Source: Roseovarius sp. THAF9 (lineage in GTDB: Bacteria; Pseudomonadota; Alphaproteobacteria; Rhodobacterales; Rhodobacteraceae). From it: 64,000 nucleotides of DNA. Position numbers and translations under genes: made by a program. The stretch spans positions 2,510,001 through 2,574,000 of the forward strand of contig NZ_CP045404.1 of the NCBI RefSeq assembly GCF_009363715.1. Reading direction: 5' to 3'. Shown here piece by piece: positions 8,861-17,402 of this stretch (positions are counted from its first letter, which is position 1; each line of letters begins with the position of its first letter). Under the pieces are notes generated by a model. It ran no database searches and was not told the DNA's origin. It worked only from the letters and a program-made list of their open reading frames with translations.

Positions 8861-9643
8861 TTATCCTCTGGATGCATATAGGGCCACCGCCGCGGCATTT
8901 GAGACATTGAGCGATCCGAACGCCCCCGCATAGGCGATCCGCACCAATTTGTCGCAGGTCTCTCGCGTCTTCTGGCGCAGCCCCGGCCCCTCGGCCCCCA
9001 GCACCAGCGCCACGGGACGGTCCTGCATCCCGACCAGCGCCTCCTTGACGGTCTCACTGGCCTCGCCGTCAAGACCCAGCACCAGGTATCCCATGCCTTG
9101 CAACGCGCTCATCGCATCGGCGAGGTTGCGCACCCGCAAATAGGGCTGGCGCTCCAACGCGCCGCTCGCGGTCTTGGCCAGCGCCCCGGTCTCCGGCGCC
9201 GAATGGTGCCGCGGCGCGATCACCGCCGACGCGCCGAATACCTCGGCCGAGCGCAGGATCGCGCCGACGTTATGCGGGTCCGTCACCCGGTCCAGCAGCA
9301 TCACCCGCGGCGGCCGAACCCCGTCGCCAAGACACACCTCTTCCAGCGCCCCCCAGTCCAGCGGCTTCACTTCCAGCGCCGCACCCTGGTGCACCGATTG
9401 CGGATCCAGCGGCGCGCTGAACTTGCGCGGGTCGGCCATCTCCGGCTGCATGCCCGAGGCCGCAATGGCATCGGCCAGCTTGTCGGCGGCGTTCTTCGTC
9501 AGCACCAGCCGCAGCTTCTCGCGGCGCGGGTTTTCCAGCGCATCGCGCACCGCGTGCAGCCCAAACAACCACACGGTTTCCGCCGCCGACGCCTTCTTGG
9601 CCTGTTCCTTTTCCACGACCCACTTGGGTTTCTTCGTTGCCAT
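8861..9643 (-). CDS. rlmB: 23S rRNA 2'-O-ribose methyltransferase RlmB (SpoU/TrmH family)
   Basis: 260 residues. An N-terminal L30e-like substrate-binding domain (WLFGLHAVRDALEN) is followed by the trefoil-knot SPOUT domain with the three family motifs: RVTDPHNVGAILRSAEVFGA, LVLGAEGPGLR, and GSLNVSNAAAVALY. It transfers a methyl group from SAM to a ribose in 23S rRNA (Gm2251 in E. coli). The start MATKKPK at 9643 is preferred to an upstream in-frame ATG because it begins at the basic N-terminal tail typical of alphaproteobacterial members. Confidence 0.92.
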   Translation of the reverse strand: MATKKPKWVVEKEQAKKASAAETVWLFGLHAVRDALENPRREKLRLVLTKNAADKLADAIAASGMQPEMADPRKFSAPLDPQSVHQGAALEVKPLDWGALEEVCLGDGVRPPRVMLLDRVTDPHNVGAILRSAEVFGASAVIAPRHHSAPETGALAKTASGALERQPYLRVRNLADAMSALQGMGYLVLGLDGEASETVKEALVGMQDRPVALVLGAEGPGLRQKTRETCDKLVRIAYAGAFGSLNVSNAAAVALYASRG

Positions 9644-9710
9644 CCGGGGGCCTCCTTCACAGGCGGCGGACAATGGCCCCGCACAGTCACAATCGCAAGC
9701 GATTTTCCGG

Positions 9711-9739
9711 TTGACGGGGCACCGGCCCGCTTCTAAACA
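9711..9739 (+). promoter_or_regulatory. Sigma-70 promoter of tRNA-Tyr
   Basis: TTGACG (9711-9716) and TAAACA (9734-9739) with an exact 17-bp spacer, 11 bp before the mature tRNA. Confidence 0.65.
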
Positions 9740-9749
9740 CGCGCCTCAG

Positions 9750-9834
9750 TGGGCGACAGGCCGCAAGGTGTGGCAGGGGACTGTAACTCCCTCGCGGAGA
9801 CGCACGCTAGGTTCGATTCCTAGGTCGCCCACCA
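9750..9834 (+). tRNA. tRNA-Tyr (anticodon GTA)
   Basis: An 85-nt class II tRNA with encoded CCA. The acceptor stem TGGGCGA pairs with TCGCCCA, the anticodon loop CTGTAAC reads GTA, a long variable arm (around CGCGGAGACGC) follows, and the T arm is GGTTCGATTCC. Confidence 0.95.
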
Positions 9835-9905
9835 CTTCCCGATCCAAATCCCGCCGACAGAAACACAGCCGCGCAGCGGGGGCGCTACGGCTGTCCGACG
9901 CGCCA

Positions 9906-9973
9906 GATTATTCGCAGAATAATCTATGCCCTTGGCCCACGCTGCAGACCCGTCGATTATTCGCAGAATAATC
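9906..9973. repeat. Pair of identical AT-rich dyads
   Basis: The 19-mer GATTATTCGCAGAATAATC occurs at 9906-9924 and again at 9955-9973, 49 bp apart start to start. Each copy is an inverted repeat with 8-bp arms around GCA. They lie between tRNA-Tyr and the sulfotransferase-like gene, in the 231-bp gene-free stretch 9835-10065, where nothing else is apparent. They could be operators, transcription-stop hairpins or copies of a dispersed palindrome family. Confidence 0.8.
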
Positions 9974-10065
9974 GGCACTGGATTGCATCGGCGGAATATT
10001 GCGCGATTCCACCACATGCGCTACACTACGGGCATAAAAACACAAAACAGGCACCGGGCAGGTCC

Positions 10066-10968
10066 ATGAAATACGTTATCCACTTGGGCGTCCACAGGAC
10101 GGCGTCCATGCTGTTGCAGCAGAACCTTTCGGCCAATCTCGATCAATTGCGCGCCCAGGGCGTGTTCTACGTGAACGCCGAAACCCCCAACCTTCTGCGC
10201 CGCCAGGTGCGCATGATCCGCCGCCGGCACAGGCCCGGTTCGACCCCGAACGAGATCGGCCATTTCGAAGCCACAAACACCGCCATCACTCGGACCGCCA
10301 ACGAGGCCGGCGCCGAAACGGTTCTCATTTCCGACGAGCACCGCCTTGGTCCCTCGATGACCCAAAGCCTGAAGTGGAACGAGGCGCACCCCGGCTTCTA
10401 TCCGCAGGCCGCGACCAACCTGCAACACGCCCAGGCTGGCCTGCCGCTCGCGGACACGCGCCTGCTGCTCTACACCCGCAACGCCGAAAGCTACCTGCTC
10501 AGCCTCTATTCCGACGCGATCCGTCAGAACCAAGTCGCCATGACGCTGGAACAGTTCTGCCGCAGCGTGAACTTCAACTCGATCAACTTTTTTGCGCTGG
10601 AACAAGAGCTCGCGGGGCTGCACCCGAACCTTCAGGTGAAGTCGCGCCAGTTCGAGCGGATCAAGCTCGGGCCAGAGACCTACCTGCGCAGTTTCCTGCG
10701 CGATATCGGGCTCGATCCCGCGCCCTTCACCCTGCATCCCGCGCCACCGCAGCCACAGCTCGATGCGATGCAGGTCGAGGCGCTCTTGCACATCATGTCA
10801 GGCAGCCAGTCGAAACGCGCCGACATGGTCGCCCGGCTGCGCGAGAACGTGCTGCGCGGCGCGCCGAACCCGCTGGCGCCGCTGGTGCTGCCTCAATGGG
10901 TCACAGACTCGATGCGCGTCACCGACGAGGGCCGCGCCTCCGACGCGGGACGCACCCACGCCGCCTGA
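10066..10968 (+). CDS. Sulfotransferase-like P-loop protein
   Basis: 300 residues. The N-terminus YVIHLGVHRTASMLLQQNL resembles the strand-loop-helix of PAPS-dependent sulfotransferases (consensus like HIGxHKTGTTxLQ), but the loop reads HRTASM rather than the usual KTGTT/S. Later segments with RLLLYTRNAESYLLSLYSD match the 3'-phosphate-binding strand R...S seen in that fold. It may therefore be a divergent or inactive sulfotransferase, or a related enzyme acting on surface sugars. The gene stands alone, 92 bp after two AT-rich dyads. Function is inferred from motif only. Confidence 0.6.
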   Translation: MKYVIHLGVHRTASMLLQQNLSANLDQLRAQGVFYVNAETPNLLRRQVRMIRRRHRPGSTPNEIGHFEATNTAITRTANEAGAETVLISDEHRLGPSMTQSLKWNEAHPGFYPQAATNLQHAQAGLPLADTRLLLYTRNAESYLLSLYSDAIRQNQVAMTLEQFCRSVNFNSINFFALEQELAGLHPNLQVKSRQFERIKLGPETYLRSFLRDIGLDPAPFTLHPAPPQPQLDAMQVEALLHIMSGSQSKRADMVARLRENVLRGAPNPLAPLVLPQWVTDSMRVTDEGRASDAGRTHAA

Positions 10969-10986
10969 GGCCGCGAGCACCGGCTC

Positions 10987-11649
10987 TCAGCCCTTGCGCT
11001 TGTCCTTGGGCCGCCAGGTATCCAGCCAGCGCCGGACCCGTCCGCGCCGGTCCTCGATGGCATCGCCCGCCGCGTCGAACCGCGCCTCGACCCCGTCCCA
11101 GACCGGGTCGATCCGCCGCGCCCGGAACCGCCGCCACAGCCGCCAGACGCCGTAGGCGACCAGCCCGAAGACCGCGAGTATCAGGGTATTCAGCCACGGA
11201 AACGGCTTGCCCACCTCCGGACCGGCCACTGGCCATATGCTGACGCCGTTGGGAAAGATCGACAGGAACTCGTTGCGCCACCCGTAATGCTTCAGCGCGG
11301 CCCAGCGCGGCGCTTCAGAGGTCGATTTCAGGTCTGCCGCCTCGGCCTGCAGGTTCGACGTGTCGAACTTGAAATAGGGCGGCCAGCCCCAGCTTGTGTC
11401 CTCGTTGCGATAGACCATGGTGCTGCCATCCGCCCGCACCGTCTGGATGAAGAACACGTCGCGGTTGATTGCCGTGGCGTCATTGCCGGCATCGGGGCTG
11501 GCCCAGAACAGGCTGTTCTCGCCGAAATCGATCCGCTTTTCGTAGGTGTCGGTGACCCGCACGATATCGGTCTGCGGCAGGGTATAGTGAAAGAACGCCG
11601 CCACCAGCACCCAGAACGCCGCCCAGAAAAGCCATTTGAGATACACCAT
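10987..11649 (-). CDS. DUF1523 family membrane protein
   Basis: 220 residues with an N-terminal membrane segment (LKWLFWAAFWVLVAAFFHYTL), a roughly 130-residue extracytoplasmic domain (DIVRVTDTYEKRID, SLFWASPDAGND, WGWPPYFKFD), a second membrane segment near residues 152-170 (WLNTLILAVFGLVAYGVWRLW) and a basic cytoplasmic tail. This is the arrangement of DUF1523, of unknown function and seen mainly in Rhodobacteraceae. It is the last gene of the nine-gene minus-strand array that starts at 18479, 11 bp after the 88-aa membrane protein. Confidence 0.8.
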   Translation of the reverse strand: MVYLKWLFWAAFWVLVAAFFHYTLPQTDIVRVTDTYEKRIDFGENSLFWASPDAGNDATAINRDVFFIQTVRADGSTMVYRNEDTSWGWPPYFKFDTSNLQAEAADLKSTSEAPRWAALKHYGWRNEFLSIFPNGVSIWPVAGPEVGKPFPWLNTLILAVFGLVAYGVWRLWRRFRARRIDPVWDGVEARFDAAGDAIEDRRGRVRRWLDTWRPKDKRKG

Positions 11650-11660
11650 CGCCCGCCCCT

Positions 11661-11927
11661 TCAGTGAAAGTTCGTGAAATAGATGATCGCGGCCACGATG
11701 CTGAAGGGCACCACGTAGACACCAAGGATCAGCTTGCGCCGCAGCGAGCCGTCATACTCTTCCAGCCCCTTCTCGATATAGGCGTCACGGTCGCCGGGCC
11801 GGCCTTCCTCCTCCCACCATTCGCGCAGCTTGGCCTTCCGCACGCTGCGCGAATAAAGCGACAGAACCACGTAAAGGATCGTGCAGACGATGAACCCGAT
11901 GATCAAAAGCCGTGCCAGTGCCGCCAT
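11661..11927 (-). CDS. Small two-pass membrane protein (88 aa)
   Basis: Two hydrophobic helices (residues about 5-24 and 66-84) flank a polar loop with REWWEEEGRPGDRDAYIEKGLEEYDGSLRRK, which is likely cytoplasmic given its charge. I do not recognise a family. It lies 3 bp after the 462-aa gene and 11 bp before DUF1523 on the same strand, so it is almost certainly co-transcribed with them. Confidence 0.75.
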   Translation of the reverse strand: MAALARLLIIGFIVCTILYVVLSLYSRSVRKAKLREWWEEEGRPGDRDAYIEKGLEEYDGSLRRKLILGVYVVPFSIVAAIIYFTNFH

Positions 11928-11930
11928 GTG

Positions 11931-13319
11931 CTATCCCTTTCCCTTCGTGCCCGCCCGGCGAGTCACCGGCCCCCAAGGGCCGACCCGCGCCAAAACCGCC
12001 TCGAGATCCGCCGCCGGTTCCGGCGCTTTCGGCGGCGCGGGCTCTTCCATCGGCGCGTCGTGGCCAAAGAGTGCCGCGCGCGTGCCCAGCTTGTCCACCT
12101 GGTATTCGTTCAGCAGAAAATCGACGACATAGGCGCGCTTGGTGTCCGCCCACGACTCGTAGCGGCGGTAAAACAGGCTCTTGTGGCAGATGAAAAGCTG
12201 CCGCACATCCTTCGGCGCCAGTTCCGCCAGCAGCATGTTCACCAGTTCCGCGTCCTTGTGCGCCGCCGCCCGCAGCGTGTAGAAATACGCCGGGTTGTCC
12301 GAGGCGATCACCGGCCACGGCCCGCCATTCTCGGCCCAGTTCAGCAGCGCGTTCAGCGTGTGGAATTCCTCGGGCAGAAGGTCCGAATGCCGCCGCGCCA
12401 ACCGGCGCATCTCGGCCCTCGTGCGGCCTGCAAGTTCGACGTCCTCACCGGCCAACGCATCGACCAGCATGAAATCCATCTTCTGCCGCAGGATCGCCGC
12501 CGCGTCGATGCCGCGTGCCTTGACGATCGGCTCCACCAGACCGTTGAGATCAAGAAAACTGGCCACCCGGTTGCGGTCAGTCAGGTCGAACACATAGTCG
12601 ATCCGCCCGCCCTCGAACGGGGTCTTGTCCTGCGCACAGATTACGCCGGGCAGTTCAAGGTTTTGAAACAGGTACACCCCGCCAAAGTGACTGGTCCAGT
12701 AATTGCGCTGCTCGAAGCTCATTTCCTTCAGATCGATGGGGTTGCGCAGCACGTCGCCGGTCTGCCCCGCAAGCTCGATCATCTCCGCAATCAGCACGTC
12801 GTCGAACCACGCGTCCTCTTCCGACATGAACCGCTCGACCTTTTCATCCAGCTTTTCCGCCTGCCGCAACGCCCCGTTGGTGGTGTCCGCTTCGATGGTG
12901 ATCCGTCGGATATCGAACAGTCGTTCCGGGCTGGACATGTCATAAACGCTGTTGACCAATTCACCCGCCACCGCATCCCGCGCCGTCAGCGCAAAAAGCG
13001 CCGGCTCGTTTTCCTCGATGAACTGCTTCAGGATACCGCGCGAGGTCGAAAACTGCGCATTCAGAAGCGGCGCGCGCTTCTGCTCCGTGGTCAGCAGGAT
13101 GAACTGCCGGTTCACGCCTGCATGGTTGAGGTAAAGATCATCGCCCAGCTCATGCCCCACCTCCGGCGAATAGCCCGAGATATCGACATAGAAATCTGTC
13201 AGATTGGTGGTCTCGCCCGTAAGATGCTCCAGCGCGCGATTATACCGCTCCACCAGCGCCGGGCTCGTCACATGCACCAGGTTGCCGAACATCAGGCCGG
13301 ATCTGATCAGACGTTCCAT
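11931..13319 (-). CDS. DUF6638-like protein of the AAA+ array
   Basis: 462 residues, soluble, without signal peptide or membrane segment. The N-terminus MERLIRSGLMFGNLVHVTSP is typical of a protein found in Rhodobacteraceae next to this AAA+ ATPase; the DUF6638 label is from memory and not checked. Recognisable blocks include YVDISGYSPEVGHELGDD, FILLTTEQKRAPLLNAQF and a C-terminal domain ending in a Pro/Ala-rich tail. No catalytic motif is obvious. ATG 13319 is chosen because the upstream in-frame extension lies in a repeat. Two dispersed repeats separate it from the 124-aa gene upstream. Confidence 0.75.
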   Translation of the reverse strand: MERLIRSGLMFGNLVHVTSPALVERYNRALEHLTGETTNLTDFYVDISGYSPEVGHELGDDLYLNHAGVNRQFILLTTEQKRAPLLNAQFSTSRGILKQFIEENEPALFALTARDAVAGELVNSVYDMSSPERLFDIRRITIEADTTNGALRQAEKLDEKVERFMSEEDAWFDDVLIAEMIELAGQTGDVLRNPIDLKEMSFEQRNYWTSHFGGVYLFQNLELPGVICAQDKTPFEGGRIDYVFDLTDRNRVASFLDLNGLVEPIVKARGIDAAAILRQKMDFMLVDALAGEDVELAGRTRAEMRRLARRHSDLLPEEFHTLNALLNWAENGGPWPVIASDNPAYFYTLRAAAHKDAELVNMLLAELAPKDVRQLFICHKSLFYRRYESWADTKRAYVVDFLLNEYQVDKLGTRAALFGHDAPMEEPAPPKAPEPAADLEAVLARVGPWGPVTRRAGTKGKG

Positions 13320-13330
13320 GCGCCACCTCC

Positions 13331-13353
13331 GTAGGGTGGGTTTCCATCCCACC
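13331..13353. repeat. GTAGGGTGGG-type inverted repeat, copy A
   Basis: GTAGGGTGGGTTTCCATCCC followed by ACC: arms GGTGGG and CCCACC. This is one of five related copies in the window (others near 49890, 52765, 54170 and 55640). It lies between two genes of the AAA+ array. Confidence 0.75.
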
Positions 13354-13425
13354 ATCCCCGGGCCGCCCCAAGCGCGCTCGCGCCCGGGACCCAATCAGAG
13401 GCCTCTTCACGGCTGCGAGTGTGAG

Positions 13426-13446
13426 GTCCCGGGTCAAGCCCGGGAC
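13426..13446. repeat. GTCCCGG-type inverted repeat, copy 1
   Basis: GTCCCGG and CCGGGAC arms with a GTCAAG-type centre. It is related in sequence to copies at 27393-27415 and 52728-52748, which carry the complementary centre CTTGAT. It lies 80 bp from the GTAGGGTGGG element. Confidence 0.7.
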
Positions 13447-13476
13447 AGGTGCGCCCCTTCACTGACCGCTTACCCA

Positions 13477-13851
13477 TCAAGCCTCCCCTCGCACGATATC
13501 GCGGTTGCGCAATCGCTCCACACGCTGCGCCAAGCCCAGCCACATGAAGACAAGCACCGGACCCCACACCACCACCGCCGAAACCGAGGTTCGCATGTAC
13601 ATCCACGCCACCGCACCCTGTTCGGCAAGCCCGGGTCCGCCCATCAGGCTGCGCTTGTCGAACAGCGCGAACACACCTGCGCTCAGCCCCACCAGCAAAC
13701 CGGCCGACACGATGACCGATACCAGAACCCGGCCGTGCGACCGGGTCTCCCGCGGCGCCAATAGCCACGGCAACAAGGCCGCAAACCCGCCGATGATCAG
13801 CAGCGGCAGGCCCGTGTTCAGCAATGTCACGCTCGTGTCGTTCATCGCCAT
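13477..13851 (-). CDS. Three-pass membrane protein of the AAA+ array (124 aa)
   Basis: Three hydrophobic helices are visible: GLPLLIIGGFAALLPWLLA, VLVSVIVSAGLLVGLSAGVFALF and SAVVVWGPVLVFMWLGLA. The loops are short and the C-terminal tail is basic then acidic. I do not recognise the family. The start may be at 13851 or two codons later (MNDTSV). It begins 15 bp after the AAA+ ATPase stop on the same strand, so it is very likely part of the same transcript. Confidence 0.75.
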   Translation of the reverse strand: MAMNDTSVTLLNTGLPLLIIGGFAALLPWLLAPRETRSHGRVLVSVIVSAGLLVGLSAGVFALFDKRSLMGGPGLAEQGAVAWMYMRTSVSAVVVWGPVLVFMWLGLAQRVERLRNRDIVRGEA

Positions 13852-13866
13852 TCAGCGCGCCTGATC

Positions 13867-15810
13867 TCACGCGCCATCCTCCTTCGCCGCCATGTACCGC
13901 CGCTTCGCCTCCTCCGTCCGGCCAAAGTCGCGCACCATGGTCTCGATTGCCACCTCGTCCGACTTGTCCGCATAGCGGAACTCGGAATCCGCGTAGCGGT
14001 TGATCTCTTGAACAACCATCTCGACCGTAATCGGCTGGCGCAGTTCCTCGATCATCCCCTTTTTCTCGTCATAGGACTTGAACAGGAACAGGTCCGGCTT
14101 CTCCATCCACTCGTCCGGCAATTCGAAATCCATCGCCCGCACCTTTACTGCGTCGGTGATGTTCTTGATCGCACGGCCCGTGAACCGCTCATCCGCCTCC
14201 TGAATGCCCTTCAGGTACGTCCCCAGCTTGGCAATCGTGTCCAGCTTACCGATATCCTTTTCCACACGCTCATAGACCCGGATCAGTCCTTCCTCATGTG
14301 GCCGCGCGTGGCTCTCGAACGATGCCGCAACGGCCTTCTTGATCTCCTGCGCGGCATAGACCTCGTGCTGGCCCAGCGGGATGTCGTGGTTCTTCCCCAT
14401 CAGCAGGTAAAGGATATCAATGTAATCCTCCCGCGTCTGCGGCCCGTCCACCAGGAACCGCGCGCCCGCCCTCTGGCGCAGCGCGTCATCCACGTTCTCG
14501 GGGTAGTTCGAGAACATCCCGAAGGTGCAATTCCCCCGCACCACCGTATTGGCCCCGGCAAAGCTCTCCATCAGCACAGCGGTGATCTCCAGCTGCCCCG
14601 CGCTCGATTGCCGGTCGCCCCGCTTGCCTGCCAGTTGGTCGATATCGTCAATCGTCCCGAACCCGATCACGCCCGGATCGATCACGGTGTTGATGAACGC
14701 CTTGGCGTTCTGCGCCGACTTGCCCTGGTAGCTGTCGATGCTCTCGGTGCTCAGGTTCTGATACCGAAACGGATAGCCCACGTTGTCGCAATAGCCCTTG
14801 ATCAGCCCCGCCATCATCTGGATCAGCGTCGTCTTGCCGGTCCCCGGCTTGCCATCCCCCATGAAGGTAAAGATGAACCCGCCCAGTTCGGCGAAGGGAT
14901 TCAGCCGCCGGTCGAAATCATAGGCCATCAGCATTTTCGACAGCTTCAGCGCCTGGTACTTGGCGATATGGTTGCCCACCACCTCGTGCGGCTGCTTGAA
15001 GGTCATGGTCAGCGTGCTGGACTTGCCCTTTGATGCCGCGTCAAAGCCGCGAATGGTGAAATCATCCGCCTCCACACGCCAGCTTGCGCCGGTAAAGGCG
15101 GCCAGCCGCCCGGCATTCTGGGCGCGCAGCGCGATCTTCTCCATCAACTGCTCCGCAAAGGCGCTGACCGTCGCCACCAGCCGCGCATCGTCTCCGGCAT
15201 GGGCCGCGATATCCTGATCCAGCTCCCACAACGCGCCGTGCAGGGCCAATTGCGAATTGTCGGTCAGAACCTCCTCTACCTCGCCCACCTCGACGCTTAC
15301 CTCCGAGCCATGCGGTGCCAGCAGGAACGCCGTCGCGTTGGCAAAGACATGCCCCACCGCCAACGCCTCGGCAGCCAGAAGCTCGGTGAACTCGGTCTTG
15401 CGGTCCGCGCCCAGCGACCCGGCCAGGTTCGCCCGCCGCAAATCAGCCAGCCCGGTGACCTCGGAAAACTGCTCGCCCACGGCCAGCGCTATCGCAATCG
15501 CGCGGCGCAACCCGTGCAGCACCGTCGCCTGCATCGGGCTCACCAGCGGGTCGTCGCCATCTGCCGCCTCGATCCGCTCCACCAGGTGCACGCCCTCGGG
15601 TCGCGCGGTCGAGCGTGTCACCAGCCCCGGCGTCGTGGTACGAAACCGCCGCCGCGTGCCCAATCCGGCCGACTTTTCCTGCTGCGGCGCCTCCCCCGGC
15701 TTGGCAATGCGCGGCGTGTGGTCGAACCCCGCCAGCATCGCCGCTGCCGCCTCGTAGTGCTTGGCGATATCCTCTTCGCGCAATTCCATCGTATCGGCCG
15801 TCAGGCTCAT
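13867..15810 (-). CDS. AAA+ ATPase with long N-terminal region
   Basis: 647 residues. The first 300 have no motif I recognise and contain an Ala-rich helical stretch. The AAA+ module follows: Walker A GDGKPGTGKTT (about 317-327), Walker B-like VIGFGTIDDIDQL (about 380-392), a sensor-1-like Asn in MFSNYPENVD (about 437) and an arginine-finger candidate RQRAGARF just after. A C-terminal helical domain ends in MAAKEDGA. It lacks protease or nuclease domains, so it more likely remodels or moves a partner. The neighbouring membrane and coiled-coil proteins are candidate partners. GGGAAT-like SD is weak; the start is the first ATG after the upstream spacer. Confidence 0.88.
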   Translation of the reverse strand: MSLTADTMELREEDIAKHYEAAAAMLAGFDHTPRIAKPGEAPQQEKSAGLGTRRRFRTTTPGLVTRSTARPEGVHLVERIEAADGDDPLVSPMQATVLHGLRRAIAIALAVGEQFSEVTGLADLRRANLAGSLGADRKTEFTELLAAEALAVGHVFANATAFLLAPHGSEVSVEVGEVEEVLTDNSQLALHGALWELDQDIAAHAGDDARLVATVSAFAEQLMEKIALRAQNAGRLAAFTGASWRVEADDFTIRGFDAASKGKSSTLTMTFKQPHEVVGNHIAKYQALKLSKMLMAYDFDRRLNPFAELGGFIFTFMGDGKPGTGKTTLIQMMAGLIKGYCDNVGYPFRYQNLSTESIDSYQGKSAQNAKAFINTVIDPGVIGFGTIDDIDQLAGKRGDRQSSAGQLEITAVLMESFAGANTVVRGNCTFGMFSNYPENVDDALRQRAGARFLVDGPQTREDYIDILYLLMGKNHDIPLGQHEVYAAQEIKKAVAASFESHARPHEEGLIRVYERVEKDIGKLDTIAKLGTYLKGIQEADERFTGRAIKNITDAVKVRAMDFELPDEWMEKPDLFLFKSYDEKKGMIEELRQPITVEMVVQEINRYADSEFRYADKSDEVAIETMVRDFGRTEEAKRRYMAAKEDGA

Positions 15811-15878
15811 TTCAATATTCCCAATTTTTCATTGTTCCATAAATACTCCCGCCGGAGGCGTGGCCCGGAACGGGCCAA

Positions 15879-17006
15879 TCAATATCTTAAAACCCGCCCC
15901 CCGGCGCTGACCACGTACTTGGTGACGGACGAAAAACCCGGCGGGTTCCTTTCAGCCAGCACCTGGTAGGGCCGCTCGGGCAGGATGATGCTGCGCTCCA
16001 TCCGCGTCGCCCCGGTCTCGGCCCCCTGCCCTGAAAACGGATCCAGCGCAAAGACCTGCCGCTCCACCGTTCCAAACCAGCCCGCGCGTTCCTCGATCAC
16101 GCGCTCGCTTTCCAGCACCTCGTCGGTCCAGGCCAGCGCCCAGTCCTGCCCGACCGGCGCATCCGCCTGCGCCAACACCTCACGCAGCGGCCCGCTCTGG
16201 CGGGTGAAGGCGTGGCTGTACATCGGGCCCACGTGAAACCGCCGCATCCGCTTGGGGTGTAAATCGTCGAAACTCTCGTCGAACCCCTTGGCGATGGTCA
16301 GCAGCTTCAGACCGCCCAAGCTCTGCGCCATCAGATGTGCCTGCACTTCGGGCCAGCGCCGCTCGTCCTTGCCCAGGGGCGCGCGCCCCGTATCCTCGAC
16401 CTCCATCAGGTAGATCGTCGGCAGGTTCACCTGGCTGTCATAGACCGCCCAGTGCAACAGGTAGCGCCGCCGCTCGTCCAGCCCGCTCACCCACTGGATC
16501 TGCGGATCGTTCTGCGCCCAGAAAAGATGCCCGCGCAGCATTTCCTCGTAATACAGCCGCTGTGACAACGCGAATTGCAGGCGCGTCGGAATCGTTCGCT
16601 CGGAAATGATCTGCTCGACCATCTCGCGCTTCAGCGTTTCGGTATCCGGCATTCCGTCCAGGTGCCGCCGCGCCTGCGCGGCATCATTGGCCATCACCAT
16701 CAGTTCCGAGAACATCGGAAAGCCACTTTCCCGCACATCCATCGCCAAAGAGCCGAAAAACTGCCCGGTGTCGCGCCCGACCAGCAGGTACTTCATGCTC
16801 AGCGCCTTGAACGTATAGGCGATGCCCTGAACATAGGTCGTCAGAATTTCGACCTCCTGCTTGCTCAGGCTGCCTTCGGCCTGCATCACGGCGGCAACCC
16901 GGTTCAGATGCGCCGTAATCCGTTCGAACTTGGCGAAATAACGGCGCGACGCGAAAAGATCCGTCAGCGCCACGCGGTCCGATTTTTGGGCGCCGGTATC
17001 ACTCAT
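15879..17006 (-). CDS. Conserved protein of the AAA+ array (375 aa), unrecognised
   Basis: 375 residues, soluble, with no signal peptide or membrane helix. Helical N-terminal half (YFAKFERITAHLNRVAAVMQ, QEVEILTTYVQGIAYTFKAL), then a mixed domain with HLFWAQNDPQIQWVSGLD and VNLPTIYLMEVED. The C-terminus is beta-rich. I see no known catalytic motif and do not recognise the family. The start ATG (17006) overlaps the previous gene by 8 bp (ATGAGTGA), a sign of translational coupling and a probable stoichiometric partner. Confidence 0.75.
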   Translation of the reverse strand: MSDTGAQKSDRVALTDLFASRRYFAKFERITAHLNRVAAVMQAEGSLSKQEVEILTTYVQGIAYTFKALSMKYLLVGRDTGQFFGSLAMDVRESGFPMFSELMVMANDAAQARRHLDGMPDTETLKREMVEQIISERTIPTRLQFALSQRLYYEEMLRGHLFWAQNDPQIQWVSGLDERRRYLLHWAVYDSQVNLPTIYLMEVEDTGRAPLGKDERRWPEVQAHLMAQSLGGLKLLTIAKGFDESFDDLHPKRMRRFHVGPMYSHAFTRQSGPLREVLAQADAPVGQDWALAWTDEVLESERVIEERAGWFGTVERQVFALDPFSGQGAETGATRMERSIILPERPYQVLAERNPPGFSSVTKYVVSAGGRVLRY

Positions 17007-17235
17007 GTTTTCGCGTTCTGTTGTTGGCAAAGAACTTTGCAAACCATGGAAAAACAACCCAAATCAAAGCTGCCAATGTGGCTGCGTACACCATGAAATC
17101 CCTCCAGTCCGAATAGGACTGCCCACCTCCAATCGACTGATAGAAGAATTTGGTCCCGCAAAGGACCACCAGAACCAAGAACAGAACGAAGCGATAGCGC
17201 AAATCGGAAATGCCCTTGCTGGTCTTGTAAGGCAT
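16999..17235 (-). CDS. Small two-pass membrane protein (78 aa)
   Basis: Two hydrophobic helices (FVLFLVLVVLCGTKFFYQ and FMVYAATLAALIWVVFPWFAKFF) separated by a short SIGGGQSYSDWRD loop, with a basic tail FANNRTRKHE. I use ATG 17235; a TTG just upstream at 17238 is the only alternative. Its first base is shared with the stop of the preceding 54-aa gene (TGATG), and its last 8 bp overlap the 375-aa gene, so three consecutive genes are coupled. Confidence 0.75.
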   Translation of the reverse strand: MPYKTSKGISDLRYRFVLFLVLVVLCGTKFFYQSIGGGQSYSDWRDFMVYAATLAALIWVVFPWFAKFFANNRTRKHE

Positions 17236-17399
17236 CAAGAGCGGCCACCACCGCCGCCCTTGCGGCCCCTGCTGATCAGGATCAGCCCCGCAACTCCGAA
17301 ACCCACACCGACAAGGTTCACCCAGGCCGGCACCGTGAAGACAAAAGACACCACGAGGCAGACGACCGACAGAGCAATGGCAAGCGTTCCCAGCCCCAT
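17235..17399 (-). CDS. Small two-helix membrane protein (54 aa)
   Basis: An ATG at 17399 opens a 54-residue frame that begins MGLGTLAIALSVVCLVVSFV, has a second hydrophobic stretch WVNLVGVGFGVAGLILIS, and ends in a basic Gly-rich tail GRKGGGGGRS. It starts 3 bp after the coiled-coil gene stop and ends in TGATG overlapping the next start. The spacing, two clear membrane helices and position in the array make it a real gene despite its size. No family recognised. Confidence 0.7.
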   Translation of the reverse strand: MGLGTLAIALSVVCLVVSFVFTVPAWVNLVGVGFGVAGLILISRGRKGGGGGRS

Positions 17400-17402
17400 G
17401 CC

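Noticed and set aside
11664-13334. 556-aa open frame on the plus strand
   Set aside because: Antisense to the 462-aa gene and the 88-aa gene, rich in Arg and His, without motif or ribosome site.
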